Notes under the pieces: generated by a model
Seen by the model: only the letters and a program-made list of their open reading frames with translations
Databases searched by the model: none
Told to the model about the DNA's origin: nothing
Shown here: piece after piece, positions 8,204 through 15,990 of the stretch
Layout of the letters: each line of letters begins with the position of its first letter
Position numbering within the stretch: the first letter of the stretch is position 1
Position numbers and translations under genes: made by a program
NCBI GenBank assembly: GCA_964384945.1
Contig: CAYLMK010000001.1
Location: forward strand, 62,001 to 126,000
Direction: 5' to 3'
Source of the DNA: S015-6 sp964384945
GTDB taxonomy: Bacteria; Desulfobacterota; DSWW01
DNA: 64,000 bases

Positions 8204-8497
8204 CTATTCTTCCCCGGTCGGATCCCTATCGTAGTTCAGCAGGCCGTCCACGGCCATGTGCAGGTCCATGCGCTCCCCGTCCCAGAAGCCGTCCGCCCTT
8301 TTGGACGTAATCTCGAGCCCCCTCCGATTCGCCTCCTCGAGCGCCTCCCCTGCCTCGCCTGCGATCGGCAGCCGGACCGGACAGGCCGGCAGCACGCTCC
8401 CGTCAGGCCGGTGGAAGTGCATTTCCCCGGGGCCGCCTCGGCCAGCCGTCCATGGCATCCGCCTGCCGGTGGTCCGGATGTAGGGACTTCTTTCCAT
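8204..8497 (-). pseudogene. C-terminal remnant of an HNH endonuclease-type protein
   Basis: The 97-codon frame contains FHRPDGSVLP followed by a segment ending DGFWDGERMDLHMAVDGLL. This resembles the C-terminal tail of HNH endonucleases related to 13E12/DUF222 proteins, where the tail follows the HNH motif. No HNH motif or N-terminal domain could be read in the upstream 300 bases in any frame, so the gene looks truncated by deletion. It lies next to the toxin-antitoxin island. Identification rests on the tail pattern only and may be wrong. Confidence 0.45.
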
Positions 8498-8769
8498 CGG
8501 CCGGCAGCGCCGAAGGCGGAGGATCCTGTCGAAAACAGACCCCTTGATTCCGCAAGAGTTCGAGCAGACGCCCGGCTCTTTCCTTCGTTCGGAGGAGATG
8601 GCGGCGTGGGCCGCCTTTTCTTTCCCGGGGCTTGCCGCTAGAATCGGGCGTCGGCTGGAGCGCGCGGCTGCCGGGCTTCCCGATGCGAGACGCGGTTGCC
8701 GAGAGATCTTCGCTTGGGCCGGGATGGGAGAATCAGGGCATCGCGAGCAACGGCGGACAGGGAGAGACC

Positions 8770-10599
8770 ATGGCGGGTTATGTGATCGATTTCGAGCCGA
8801 TCGGAAGAAGAGGGGAATGCGAAGCCGGTCAATCCATCCTCGAGGCGGCGCGCCGGCTCGGCGTGGACCTGGTCAACCTGTGCGGCGGGGCCGGCACGTG
8901 CGGGCGCTGCAGGGTGCAGGTCCTTGAGGGACGCCTGTCCGCGCGAACGGAGGGCGAGCTGCAACATCTGACGAGGGACGAGCTTGACAGGGGCTACCGG
9001 CTTGCCTGCGAGGCCCGCCCGCTCGAAGACTGCAAGGTGCACGTGCCGCCGGAATCGCTTACGGCCCCTCAGCGGACCCAGGTGGAGGGGCTCGAGGTTG
9101 CCGTCGAGCCGGACCCCGCGGTGCTCGCCTTTTCCGTGGAACTCTCTCCGCCCGGCTTGGAGGATCTGCGGGCGGATCTAGACCGGCTGATCGATGCCCT
9201 CAGGCAGGAGCACGCCGTGTCCTGCCGGGCGATCGATGTCGCGGCGCTTCGAGGGCTTTCAGCAGGCCTTCGCTCATGGGACTGGAGGGTCAAGGCCTCG
9301 GTCCGGGCCGGCGAGATCGTGGCCGTCGGCCCTGCCAAGGGTTGCCGGTTCGGGCTTGCCGTGGACCTGGGGACCACGAAGATCGCCGGCTACCTCGTGG
9401 ACCTCGAAAACGGCCGCACCCTCGCCTCGTGCGGGGCCATGAACCCGCAGATCGCATACGGGGAAGACCTGATCTCGCGCTTGAGCCTGGCCATGCAGTC
9501 CAGGAAAGAGGCGGAGCGGCTGCAGCGGCTCGCCGTGGAGGGCCTGAACCGGATGGCCGCCGACCTCTGCGGGCGGGCGCAGATCGAGCCCGGGGAGATC
9601 GTCGAGGCCGTGATCGTGGGCAACACGGCCATGCACCACCTCCTGCTCGGCTTGGGCGTCGAGCAGCTCGCCATGGCCCCTTACGTGCCCGCGACCTCTG
9701 CCCCCATGGACGTGAAGGCGCGCGACCTCGGACTTTCTCTCGCGCCGGGCGCCTACGTACATCTTCTCCCGAACATCGCCGGGTACGTGGGCAGCGATCA
9801 CGTGGCCATGATCCTGGCCACGGGCCTGTCCGGCGCTCCGGGGGTCACGCTCGCCCTGGACATCGGCACCAACACCGAGGTCTGCCTGGCCGGCGGGGGG
9901 GAGATGTGCTCCGTGTCCTGCGCGTCCGGGCCCGCCTTCGAGGGAGCTCACATCAAACACGGGATGCGCGCCGCGGCCGGCGCCATCGAGAGATTGCGGC
10001 TGGCGGGGGAACGAATCGAATACCAGACCATCGGCGGAGCGCCTGCGGTAGGCCTGTGCGGCTCGGGGATCCTTGATGCAGTCGCGCAGCTCTATCAAGC
10101 CGGGGTCCTCGACCGCGGCGGAAGAATGGGCCTCCGGGCCGGCGTGCGCGAGACCGGGGAAGAGCGGGAATTCGTTCTGGTGCCCGAAGAGGCGGACGGC
10201 GGCCGCCCCGCGATCACCATCACGCAGAAGGACGTGCGCCAGATTCAGCTTGCCAAGGGGGCCATCCGAACCGGCATCCAGGTGCTCCTGGAGTCCAGGG
10301 GCCTTTGCGAGGCGGACATCGACAAGGTGATCATCGCCGGGGCCTTTGGAACCTACGTCGACGTGGCGAGCGCGATTGCGATCGGGATGCTGCCGGCCCT
10401 GCCCCTGGATCGCTTTCGGCAGGTGGGGAACGCGGCAGGCATCGGGGCGGTCCTGGCCCTGGTGTCCTCATCCAGGCGCCGCGAGGCGCACGAAGTGGCG
10501 CGGAACGCCGGCTACATCGAACTCGCGAATTCCCCCGACTTCATGAACATCTTCACACAGGCCATGTACCTGGGACCTCTGCCGGCCAGAGAGGAGTAG
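8770..10599 (+). CDS. 2Fe-2S ferredoxin/ASKHA-domain protein, RACo-like corrinoid activation protein
   Basis: This 609-residue protein opens with a plant-type 2Fe-2S ferredoxin domain: Cys38, Cys44, Cys47 and Cys80 (C-x5-C-x2-C-x32-C). After a linker comes the ASKHA ATPase-like region, with LAVDLGTTKIAGYLVDLE near residue 200, then LALDIGTNTEVCL, and IIAGAFGTYVD toward the end. This architecture is that of RACo and related DUF4445 proteins, which use ATP to return oxidised corrinoid proteins to the Co(I) state. No corrinoid protein or methyltransferase lies next to it here, so the partner must be elsewhere. ATG 8770 follows CAGGGAGAG; longer frames upstream have no recognisable domain. Confidence 0.88.
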   Translation: MAGYVIDFEPIGRRGECEAGQSILEAARRLGVDLVNLCGGAGTCGRCRVQVLEGRLSARTEGELQHLTRDELDRGYRLACEARPLEDCKVHVPPESLTAPQRTQVEGLEVAVEPDPAVLAFSVELSPPGLEDLRADLDRLIDALRQEHAVSCRAIDVAALRGLSAGLRSWDWRVKASVRAGEIVAVGPAKGCRFGLAVDLGTTKIAGYLVDLENGRTLASCGAMNPQIAYGEDLISRLSLAMQSRKEAERLQRLAVEGLNRMAADLCGRAQIEPGEIVEAVIVGNTAMHHLLLGLGVEQLAMAPYVPATSAPMDVKARDLGLSLAPGAYVHLLPNIAGYVGSDHVAMILATGLSGAPGVTLALDIGTNTEVCLAGGGEMCSVSCASGPAFEGAHIKHGMRAAAGAIERLRLAGERIEYQTIGGAPAVGLCGSGILDAVAQLYQAGVLDRGGRMGLRAGVRETGEEREFVLVPEEADGGRPAITITQKDVRQIQLAKGAIRTGIQVLLESRGLCEADIDKVIIAGAFGTYVDVASAIAIGMLPALPLDRFRQVGNAAGIGAVLALVSSSRRREAHEVARNAGYIELANSPDFMNIFTQAMYLGPLPAREE

Positions 10600-10742
10600 G
10601 TTGGAGGCGGCCGGCCGAACTGCCGGTCGGCGAGGCCCGCAGTCCCGAGAATGCCGCCGCCGACCCGGTGGAACTCGATCCGCGCCGGGCCAGTCCCTGG
10701 GTTTCCTCAACCCATCCCGTCGGTCGTGGAAAGCTCGTGGAG

Positions 10743-10770
10743 GCAATGCAGCAGCGCATTGCTGCGTTTT
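10743..10770 (+). terminator. Possible terminator after the ASKHA gene
   Basis: In the 233-base gap between convergent genes, GCAGC at 10751-10755 and GCTGC at 10761-10765 form a short hairpin followed by GTTTT. An alternative 6-bp pairing, GCAATG with CATTGC, overlaps it. The stem is short, so efficiency is doubtful. Nothing else was seen between 10600 and 10832. Confidence 0.35.
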
Positions 10771-10832
10771 CGGAAAAAGAACCGTATCGAGGCGTCGGAG
10801 GGGTTCCCTCGTCCGCGGCAATGACGGCTTCT

Positions 10833-12572
10833 CTAAGACCCAGGAGTCTCGTCACCTGCGCGAAGTCCGTTTTGGGGCCTGAGGTCCAGGCCCAGGGTCC
10901 CGCCCGGGTTCATGATGCCGTTGGGATCGAAGTGCCGCTTCAGGGCGCGGAGCACCTCCATCTGCGCCGCTCCGAGATGCCTTTCCATCCAGGGCGCCAT
11001 CAACCTGCCCACCCCGTGGTGATGGCTCAGAGAGCCTCCGCATGTTTCGATCCGGTCGATGATCCCGGCCTGGAACCGTCTGTACTCGTCCAGGTCGTCC
11101 ATCCGTGCGATGAAGATGAAATAGAGGTTCGTCCCCTGGGGATAGAAGTGAGATGCGTGGGTCATGCAGATCGTCCGCGGCCGGCTCTTGATGAAGTCCC
11201 GCACACCCTGATGGAGGCGGTGCAGGTTATCCCACGTGACGCCGGATTCCAGTGTGTCGATCAGGATTCCGTAATCGTTCAGGTCCTCCCGCATGTAGGG
11301 ATCGGTGTACCTTCCGTGCTCCCATCGCTTGGCCGGGTACCCTGTCAGCGACATGGCCCCATGCGCCCTGCAGATCCGCCTCACGTTTCTGGCCACGTTC
11401 CTCGAAAAACCCTTTTCGCCTTCGGTGGTCCCGATGTAAAGGCATCTGTCCATCGGCCGGTAGCCGCGGAGGCGCATCAGCCTGTCCAGAATCGTTCCCT
11501 CGACCCCGTACAGCTTCAGGGCAACGTCGGTCTCTTCCGGATCCGAGATCCGGAAAACGGCAGGCATGCCGAACTCTCCCTGCGAGATCTCCCTGGCCGC
11601 ATCCACGGCCGCCTCCCAGGCAGGGAACAGGTAGCTGAAACGCCGGCGGTTCTCGGGCATGCAGCGGAACACCTTGAGCGTGGCGCTCACCAGGACGCCG
11701 AAGGTCCCCTCGCTCCCTTTCAGGATGTCGTTGACCTTCGGGCCGGTCGCGGTCCCCGGATACTCGAGCGTCTTCACCGATCCGGAGGGCGTCACAACCT
11801 CCTGGCTGAGCACGAGGTCGTACATATCCCCATAATAGGAAGAGGACTGGCCCGAGCCGAGCGATGCGATCCAGCCGCCCACCGAAGAATACTCGAAGGA
11901 CTGCGGGAAATGGCCTCCGGTGTACCTGCGCTTGGCCCGGAACAGCTCGGGCGCATGGTTCAGCGACTTCTCGTAGGCCGGCCCCTGGATGCCGGCCTCG
12001 ACCCGAATGGTCTGGTTCGTCTCGTTGAACTCGAGCACGCGGTTCATATGGGTGCTCATGACCAGGGAGACGCCGCCCCGGGCGCACCGAAACCCGAAGG
12101 TCACGGAAGATCCGCCGCCAAAGGGGTGGATCGGGATTCGCTGTTCGTTGCAATACGCAACGATCCGCTGCACGTCCTGCCGGCTGCGCGGGTGCAGCAC
12201 GAGGTCGGCCGGGCTGTCCACGATCCCCTTGCGGAGCTTGATCGCCTCTTCCATCGTCTTGCCGGTCCCGTACTTGACGCGGGAGTAGCCGTCGGCCGCC
12301 ACATTCTCCTTGCCGACGATCCCCTCGAAGGCGCGAATCTGCTCGTCGGAGAGCCGGACGGGCTGGCCGCACTCGACCGCCTCGTCCCCTTCTTCCCGCC
12401 GCCGCCGGAAATCCTCGTCGGTCATCTGAAACACGTCCTTCATCAGCGCGTAGAGCCGGCGATTCGGATGCTTGACCGCTGTCGGATCCCCCCATTTAAA
12501 AATGGATCGGTAGCTCCCTTCCCGGGGCGCCTCTTCCCTCCAGTCGGGGCAAAAGGATGTCTCTTTGCTCAT
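10833..12572 (-). CDS. FAD-binding oxidase, alkyldihydroxyacetonephosphate synthase-like
   Basis: This 579-residue protein belongs to the VAO/FAD-linked oxidase family. The FAD-binding region has PFGGGSSVTFGF near residue 150 and FEYSSVGGWIASLGSG near 235. The C-terminal half has THASHFYPQGTNLYFIF and the triple-His motif SLSHHHGVGRL, the hallmark of alkyl-DHAP synthase (AGPS), which swaps the acyl chain of acyl-DHAP for a fatty alcohol to form the ether bond. A role in ether-lipid synthesis is therefore inferred; a D-lactate or glycolate dehydrogenase role is less likely given the HHH motif. Its ATG overlaps the stop of the upstream SDR gene (ATGA), so the two are coupled. Confidence 0.8.
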   Translation of the reverse strand: MSKETSFCPDWREEAPREGSYRSIFKWGDPTAVKHPNRRLYALMKDVFQMTDEDFRRRREEGDEAVECGQPVRLSDEQIRAFEGIVGKENVAADGYSRVKYGTGKTMEEAIKLRKGIVDSPADLVLHPRSRQDVQRIVAYCNEQRIPIHPFGGGSSVTFGFRCARGGVSLVMSTHMNRVLEFNETNQTIRVEAGIQGPAYEKSLNHAPELFRAKRRYTGGHFPQSFEYSSVGGWIASLGSGQSSSYYGDMYDLVLSQEVVTPSGSVKTLEYPGTATGPKVNDILKGSEGTFGVLVSATLKVFRCMPENRRRFSYLFPAWEAAVDAAREISQGEFGMPAVFRISDPEETDVALKLYGVEGTILDRLMRLRGYRPMDRCLYIGTTEGEKGFSRNVARNVRRICRAHGAMSLTGYPAKRWEHGRYTDPYMREDLNDYGILIDTLESGVTWDNLHRLHQGVRDFIKSRPRTICMTHASHFYPQGTNLYFIFIARMDDLDEYRRFQAGIIDRIETCGGSLSHHHGVGRLMAPWMERHLGAAQMEVLRALKRHFDPNGIMNPGGTLGLDLRPQNGLRAGDETPGS

Positions 12573-13318
12573 GCCAGCTCCTCGGATTCGAAGATTCCGC
12601 CCGCCGCCGCCGGGTCCAGGGCCAGGCGAACGAGGGCGGCGGCCAGCCGCACGTTTGTCGTGGATGCGTACCGGGCCTGGAACCTCCGGGCGCCGAGCAA
12701 CCCTGCCGCCGCGAGCAGCCCGTCTCCCACCCGCGCGGCCAGGCCCTCCAGGGGACGGCTGTCGTCTCTCCCCGGCCCGGCGATGATCGAAGGCCTCGCG
12801 ATCGTGAAGGCGAGCCCGCTCGAACGCAGGAGCGCCTCGACCTTGACCCGGGCCTTGTAGTAAGAGGCCCGAGCGGCTTCTCTCACCCCCGCTGCCGAGA
12901 GGTACACGATACGGGGGGAGAGGCCCGCCTCCTTCACGGCCTCGATGAGCAGGGCCGTCAGGCCGTAGTCGACCGCCTCGTAACTTTGGGACCGGGGATC
13001 CCGGCCCGCGCGGCGGGCCTCATGCATCCGCGCGCGCGTGGTTCCCAGGAGCGCAAAGACCAGGCCGGGACGAATCCTCCGCAGGGTCTCGGTCATCGCC
13101 GTCCTGTCCCACGACGTTGCATCGACCTCTGCGCCCATGGCCGAGAACCGCATCTTCCATTCCTCCAGTCTCGGCGAATCCGGCCGTACGTGGGCGACCG
13201 CAGGGATTCCCCTTTCCACCAGCAGACGCACCACCTCCCGCCCCGTGAACCCGGTCGCCCCGGCTACAAAGGCGGGACCGGGGTCCCGTGCAGGGCAGTC
13301 ATCGGCTTTGCGGTCCAT
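12569..13318 (-). CDS. NAD(P)-binding atypical SDR protein
   Basis: About 249 residues from ATG 13318. The N-terminal Rossmann motif is GATGFTGREVVRLL, followed by the YLSAAG strand, a YYKARVKVEALL helix with Tyr and Lys placed as in SDRs, and the IARPSIIAGPGR segment seen in NmrA/HSCARG-like and atypical SDR5 proteins. It probably binds NADPH; the substrate is unknown. The stop overlaps the start of the AGPS-like gene by four bases, so both likely act on the same lipid substrate. A longer frame to 13384 exists, but the added Arg-rich residues look non-coding. Confidence 0.75.
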   Translation of the reverse strand: MDRKADDCPARDPGPAFVAGATGFTGREVVRLLVERGIPAVAHVRPDSPRLEEWKMRFSAMGAEVDATSWDRTAMTETLRRIRPGLVFALLGTTRARMHEARRAGRDPRSQSYEAVDYGLTALLIEAVKEAGLSPRIVYLSAAGVREAARASYYKARVKVEALLRSSGLAFTIARPSIIAGPGRDDSRPLEGLAARVGDGLLAAAGLLGARRFQARYASTTNVRLAAALVRLALDPAAAGGIFESEELA

Positions 13319-13739
13319 CTTTTTGCTCCGTTTGGCTTCAGCCCGGCCATTCGATGGATTCCCGCGTGCGCGGGCATGGCCCATTCGATTTCTTCACGAA
13401 GGGAGCACCCAGCATAGCAGGCCGGATACCGCCGGACAAGAGATGCCACGGACGCCTCGCGCCGTGCCGTCCGGCGCGGCGGGAGCGGCCGCCGGGGGCC
13501 GGTGCGTAGCCCGGTACGCCAGGCGGCATGATCCGACCGTCGTCGCTTCGAGCCGGTTCGCCGCTTCGCCCGCGGTTCAGCCGCGGCGGATCTGCCGCAG
13601 GGGTGACAGGCTCTTCACCGAGGAGTATCTTGAGCACACAAAGGACGCGACAGCAGGCGCCGGACGCTCGCAGCAGAGGTGCGCGGTGGAGGGCACGCAG
13701 GCAAGGCCGCCTCGCAAGGCCCGAGAGGAGGCAAACCGA
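13319..13739 (+). other. Divergent intergenic region (421 bases)
   Basis: This gap separates the minus-strand SDR/AGPS-like pair from the plus-strand SDR and must hold both promoters, but no convincing -35/-10 pair was recognised. It contains the palindromic repeat described separately at 13348-13390. A strong AGAGGAGG ribosome site precedes 13740. The rest is GC-rich sequence without a supported gene. Confidence 0.4.
13348..13390 (+). repeat. REP-like palindrome flanked by 9-bp direct repeats
   Basis: A perfect inverted repeat CCCGCG-TG-CGCGGG at 13362-13375 sits in the context GGATTCCCGCG...GGGCATGG, which resembles the widespread REP/RAYT-type element built around CCCGC/GCGGG. It is flanked by direct copies of CCATTCGAT at 13348-13356 and 13382-13390, which look like a target-site duplication. 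No transposase is nearby. Confidence 0.5.
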
Positions 13740-14561
13740 ATGAAGACCTTTGAGAACCGGAACGTCTACATCACGGGCGGGTCGAGCGGAATCGGCCTGT
13801 CCGCAGCCGGGCTTCTGGCAGGCTCCGGCGCGAATGTTTTCCTGTTCGCCAGGAATCGGGATCGTCTCGACCGGGCGTGCCGGCAGGTCGAGGCCCGGCG
13901 CGCGTCCCCGAGCCAGCGGTTTGCCTGCATGCCGCTGGACGTATCGAACCACGAGGAGGTGAGCCGGGTGATGGCGGCCGCGGTCGAGCGGTTCGGCCCG
14001 CCCGATCTGCTGATCAACTCGGCGGGGAAGGCCGTTCCGCGGCCCTTCGAAGAGATCTCCTACGAGCAGTTCGACGACATCATGAAGACGAACCTCTACG
14101 GCGTCTGGAACACGATCCAGGCCCTGCTCCCTCACATGAAGCGCAAAGGCGGCCATATCGTGAACGTCTCGTCCATGGCCGGTTTCATCGGGGTTTTCGG
14201 CTATGCCGACTACGGGGCCTCGAAGTTCGCCATCGTGGGCCTTTCCGAAACCTTGCGAAGCGAACTGAAGCGCTACAACATCCGCGTGTCCGTCCTGTGT
14301 CCGCCCGACACCAACACGCCAGGGTACGAACTCGAGAACCGGACCAAGCCTCCGGAGACCAAGGCCGTCTCCGGGACCGCCAGGCTGGTCGAGCCGGACG
14401 TGGTCGCAAGGGCGCTCCTCAAGGGGGTGCGGAAAGGCCGGTTCGTGATCCTGGCGAACGCAGAGGGCCGCCTCATCTATCGCATCAAGAGATACGCGCC
14501 GTTCCTGCTGGACTGGAGCATGGACCGGGCCGTCCGCAAGGCACAGACAGGGAAGACCTAG
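13740..14561 (+). CDS. SDR oxidoreductase, 3-ketodihydrosphingosine reductase-like
   Basis: This 273-residue classical SDR has TGGSSGIGLSAAGLL at residues 10-24, the NSAGK motif, catalytic Ser in NVSSMAGF, and YGASK as the YxxxK pair. The segment VLCPPDTNTPGYELENRTKP closely resembles eukaryotic KDSR, which reduces 3-ketosphinganine; PexRAP-type acyl/alkyl-DHAP reductases are related. A C-terminal hydrophobic, basic tail (YRIKRYAPFLLDW) could associate with membrane. It starts 421 bases from the divergent SDR/AGPS-like pair, suggesting a shared lipid pathway. ATG 13740 follows AGAGGAGG; the frame is open further upstream without recognisable domains. Confidence 0.82.
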   Translation: MKTFENRNVYITGGSSGIGLSAAGLLAGSGANVFLFARNRDRLDRACRQVEARRASPSQRFACMPLDVSNHEEVSRVMAAAVERFGPPDLLINSAGKAVPRPFEEISYEQFDDIMKTNLYGVWNTIQALLPHMKRKGGHIVNVSSMAGFIGVFGYADYGASKFAIVGLSETLRSELKRYNIRVSVLCPPDTNTPGYELENRTKPPETKAVSGTARLVEPDVVARALLKGVRKGRFVILANAEGRLIYRIKRYAPFLLDWSMDRAVRKAQTGKT

Positions 14562-14643
14562 ACCCGGGATCGGAAGGGGAACGGGCAAGGCGAAACTCTC
14601 CACCTCCGCACCGTACGGTTGACGGGTCCGGTCGAGCGATTCG

Positions 14644-15990
14644 ATGGACGAACGAGAAGACAAAGCCCGGCACGATCCGAGGGAAATCATTCATCTCGAT
14701 ATGGACGCGTTCTACGCGGCGGTCGAGGCGCTCGACGATCCCTGTCTGGCGGGCAAGCCGGTGATCGTGGGCGGGAGCCGTGAGCGCGGCGTGGTCACCT
14801 CCGCCTCGTACGAGGCAAGGCCCTTCGGCATTCACTCCGGCCAGCCCATGGCGACCGCTGTGCGGCTCTGCCCCCGCGGGATTTTTCTTCCGGTCCGGAT
14901 GGCCCGGTACCGGGAGGTCTCCGAGGCCGTCTTCGGCATCTTCCACCGCTTCACCCCCCTCGTCGAGCCCCTGTCGATCGACGAGGCCTTCCTGGACGTG
15001 ACCGGTTCACGGCGTCTCTTCGGCCCTTCCGAGCAAATCGCCCGTGAGATCAAGCGGCGGGTCCGAAAAGAAGTGGGCCTGACGGTTTCCGCAGGGATCG
15101 CTTCCACGAAATTCGTGGCCAAGATCGCCTCGGATTTGCGAAAGCCGGACGGGCTGGTCATCGTGCCCCACGAGAACACCCAGGCCTTTATCGATCCGCT
15201 CCCCATCACGAGGCTCTGGGGGGTCGGCCAGGTCACCTTCCGGGCCCTGAGGCGGCTCGGGGTCTCGACGATCGGGGATCTGCGCCGCATCCCGGTGGAG
15301 TGGCTCCGCACCGAGTTCGGGAAACACGGCGAGCAGCTTCACAACCTCTCGCGGGGAATCGACCCCAGGCCTGTGGAGCCCGACCGGCCCGTGAAGAGCA
15401 TCGGCGGGGAGGAAACCTTTCCTGCGGACCTGACAAGCGAAGAGGCCCTGAACCGGGAACTTCTCTCCCTGGCGACCCGCGTGGCCCGACGCGCCCGGCG
15501 GCACGGCCTTGCCGGCAGGACGGTCACGCTCAAGGTAAAGTACAGCGACTTCCGGCTCGTCACCCGTTCCGCGACCCTCTCGGCTGCGACCGACGACGCG
15601 GGCAGGATCCACGCAACTTGCAGGGGACTATTGAAAAAGACCCAGGCCGGGTCGAGGCCGGTCCGGCTCCTGGGCATCTGCCTCTCCGGCCTTGCCTCCG
15701 GTCATCCGGCCGAGCAGATGTCGCTCCTGGAAGGCCCGGGGGACGCTCTTCAGCGGAGGCGGAGGCTCCACGAGGCGCTCGATGCCCTGGCCGACCGGTT
15801 TGGAGAGGACGCGGTCGTACCGGGCATGCTGCTCGACAAGCCCCGGCCCCGGCCCGGATCGGAGACGATCAGTCCGGCGGATAGGCCGCACACCCCTCTT
15901 CGCCGAGGTTCCGGTAATCCTCGTCGCTCCACAGGCCCGTCCCGCCGAAGAGCTGCACGTACATCCCGCAGTGCTGCTCCTGGGTCTTGA
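14644..15990 (+). CDS. dinB: DNA polymerase IV (Y-family)
   Basis: This 448-residue Y-family polymerase shows HLDMDAFYAAVE (first catalytic Asp) at residues 17-28, the YEARPFGI segment, SIDEAFLDV with the catalytic Asp-Glu, the helix-hairpin region LWGVGQVTFRALRRLG, and a little-finger domain. The clamp-binding motif QMSLL lies near residue 359. Pol IV extends mismatched or lesion-containing primers. The last 40 or so residues are Arg/Pro/Ser-rich, unlike the family, and are encoded opposite the end of the convergent esterase gene (122-base overlap), so the native stop may have been lost. Confidence 0.92.
   Translation: MDEREDKARHDPREIIHLDMDAFYAAVEALDDPCLAGKPVIVGGSRERGVVTSASYEARPFGIHSGQPMATAVRLCPRGIFLPVRMARYREVSEAVFGIFHRFTPLVEPLSIDEAFLDVTGSRRLFGPSEQIAREIKRRVRKEVGLTVSAGIASTKFVAKIASDLRKPDGLVIVPHENTQAFIDPLPITRLWGVGQVTFRALRRLGVSTIGDLRRIPVEWLRTEFGKHGEQLHNLSRGIDPRPVEPDRPVKSIGGEETFPADLTSEEALNRELLSLATRVARRARRHGLAGRTVTLKVKYSDFRLVTRSATLSAATDDAGRIHATCRGLLKKTQAGSRPVRLLGICLSGLASGHPAEQMSLLEGPGDALQRRRRLHEALDALADRFGEDAVVPGMLLDKPRPRPGSETISPADRPHTPLRRGSGNPRRSTGPSRRRAARTSRSAAPGS

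Noticed and set aside
13038..13739. N-terminal extension of the KDSR-like SDR
   Set aside because: The extra 234 codons are antisense to another SDR gene and intergenic DNA; the ribosome site and family length support ATG 13740.
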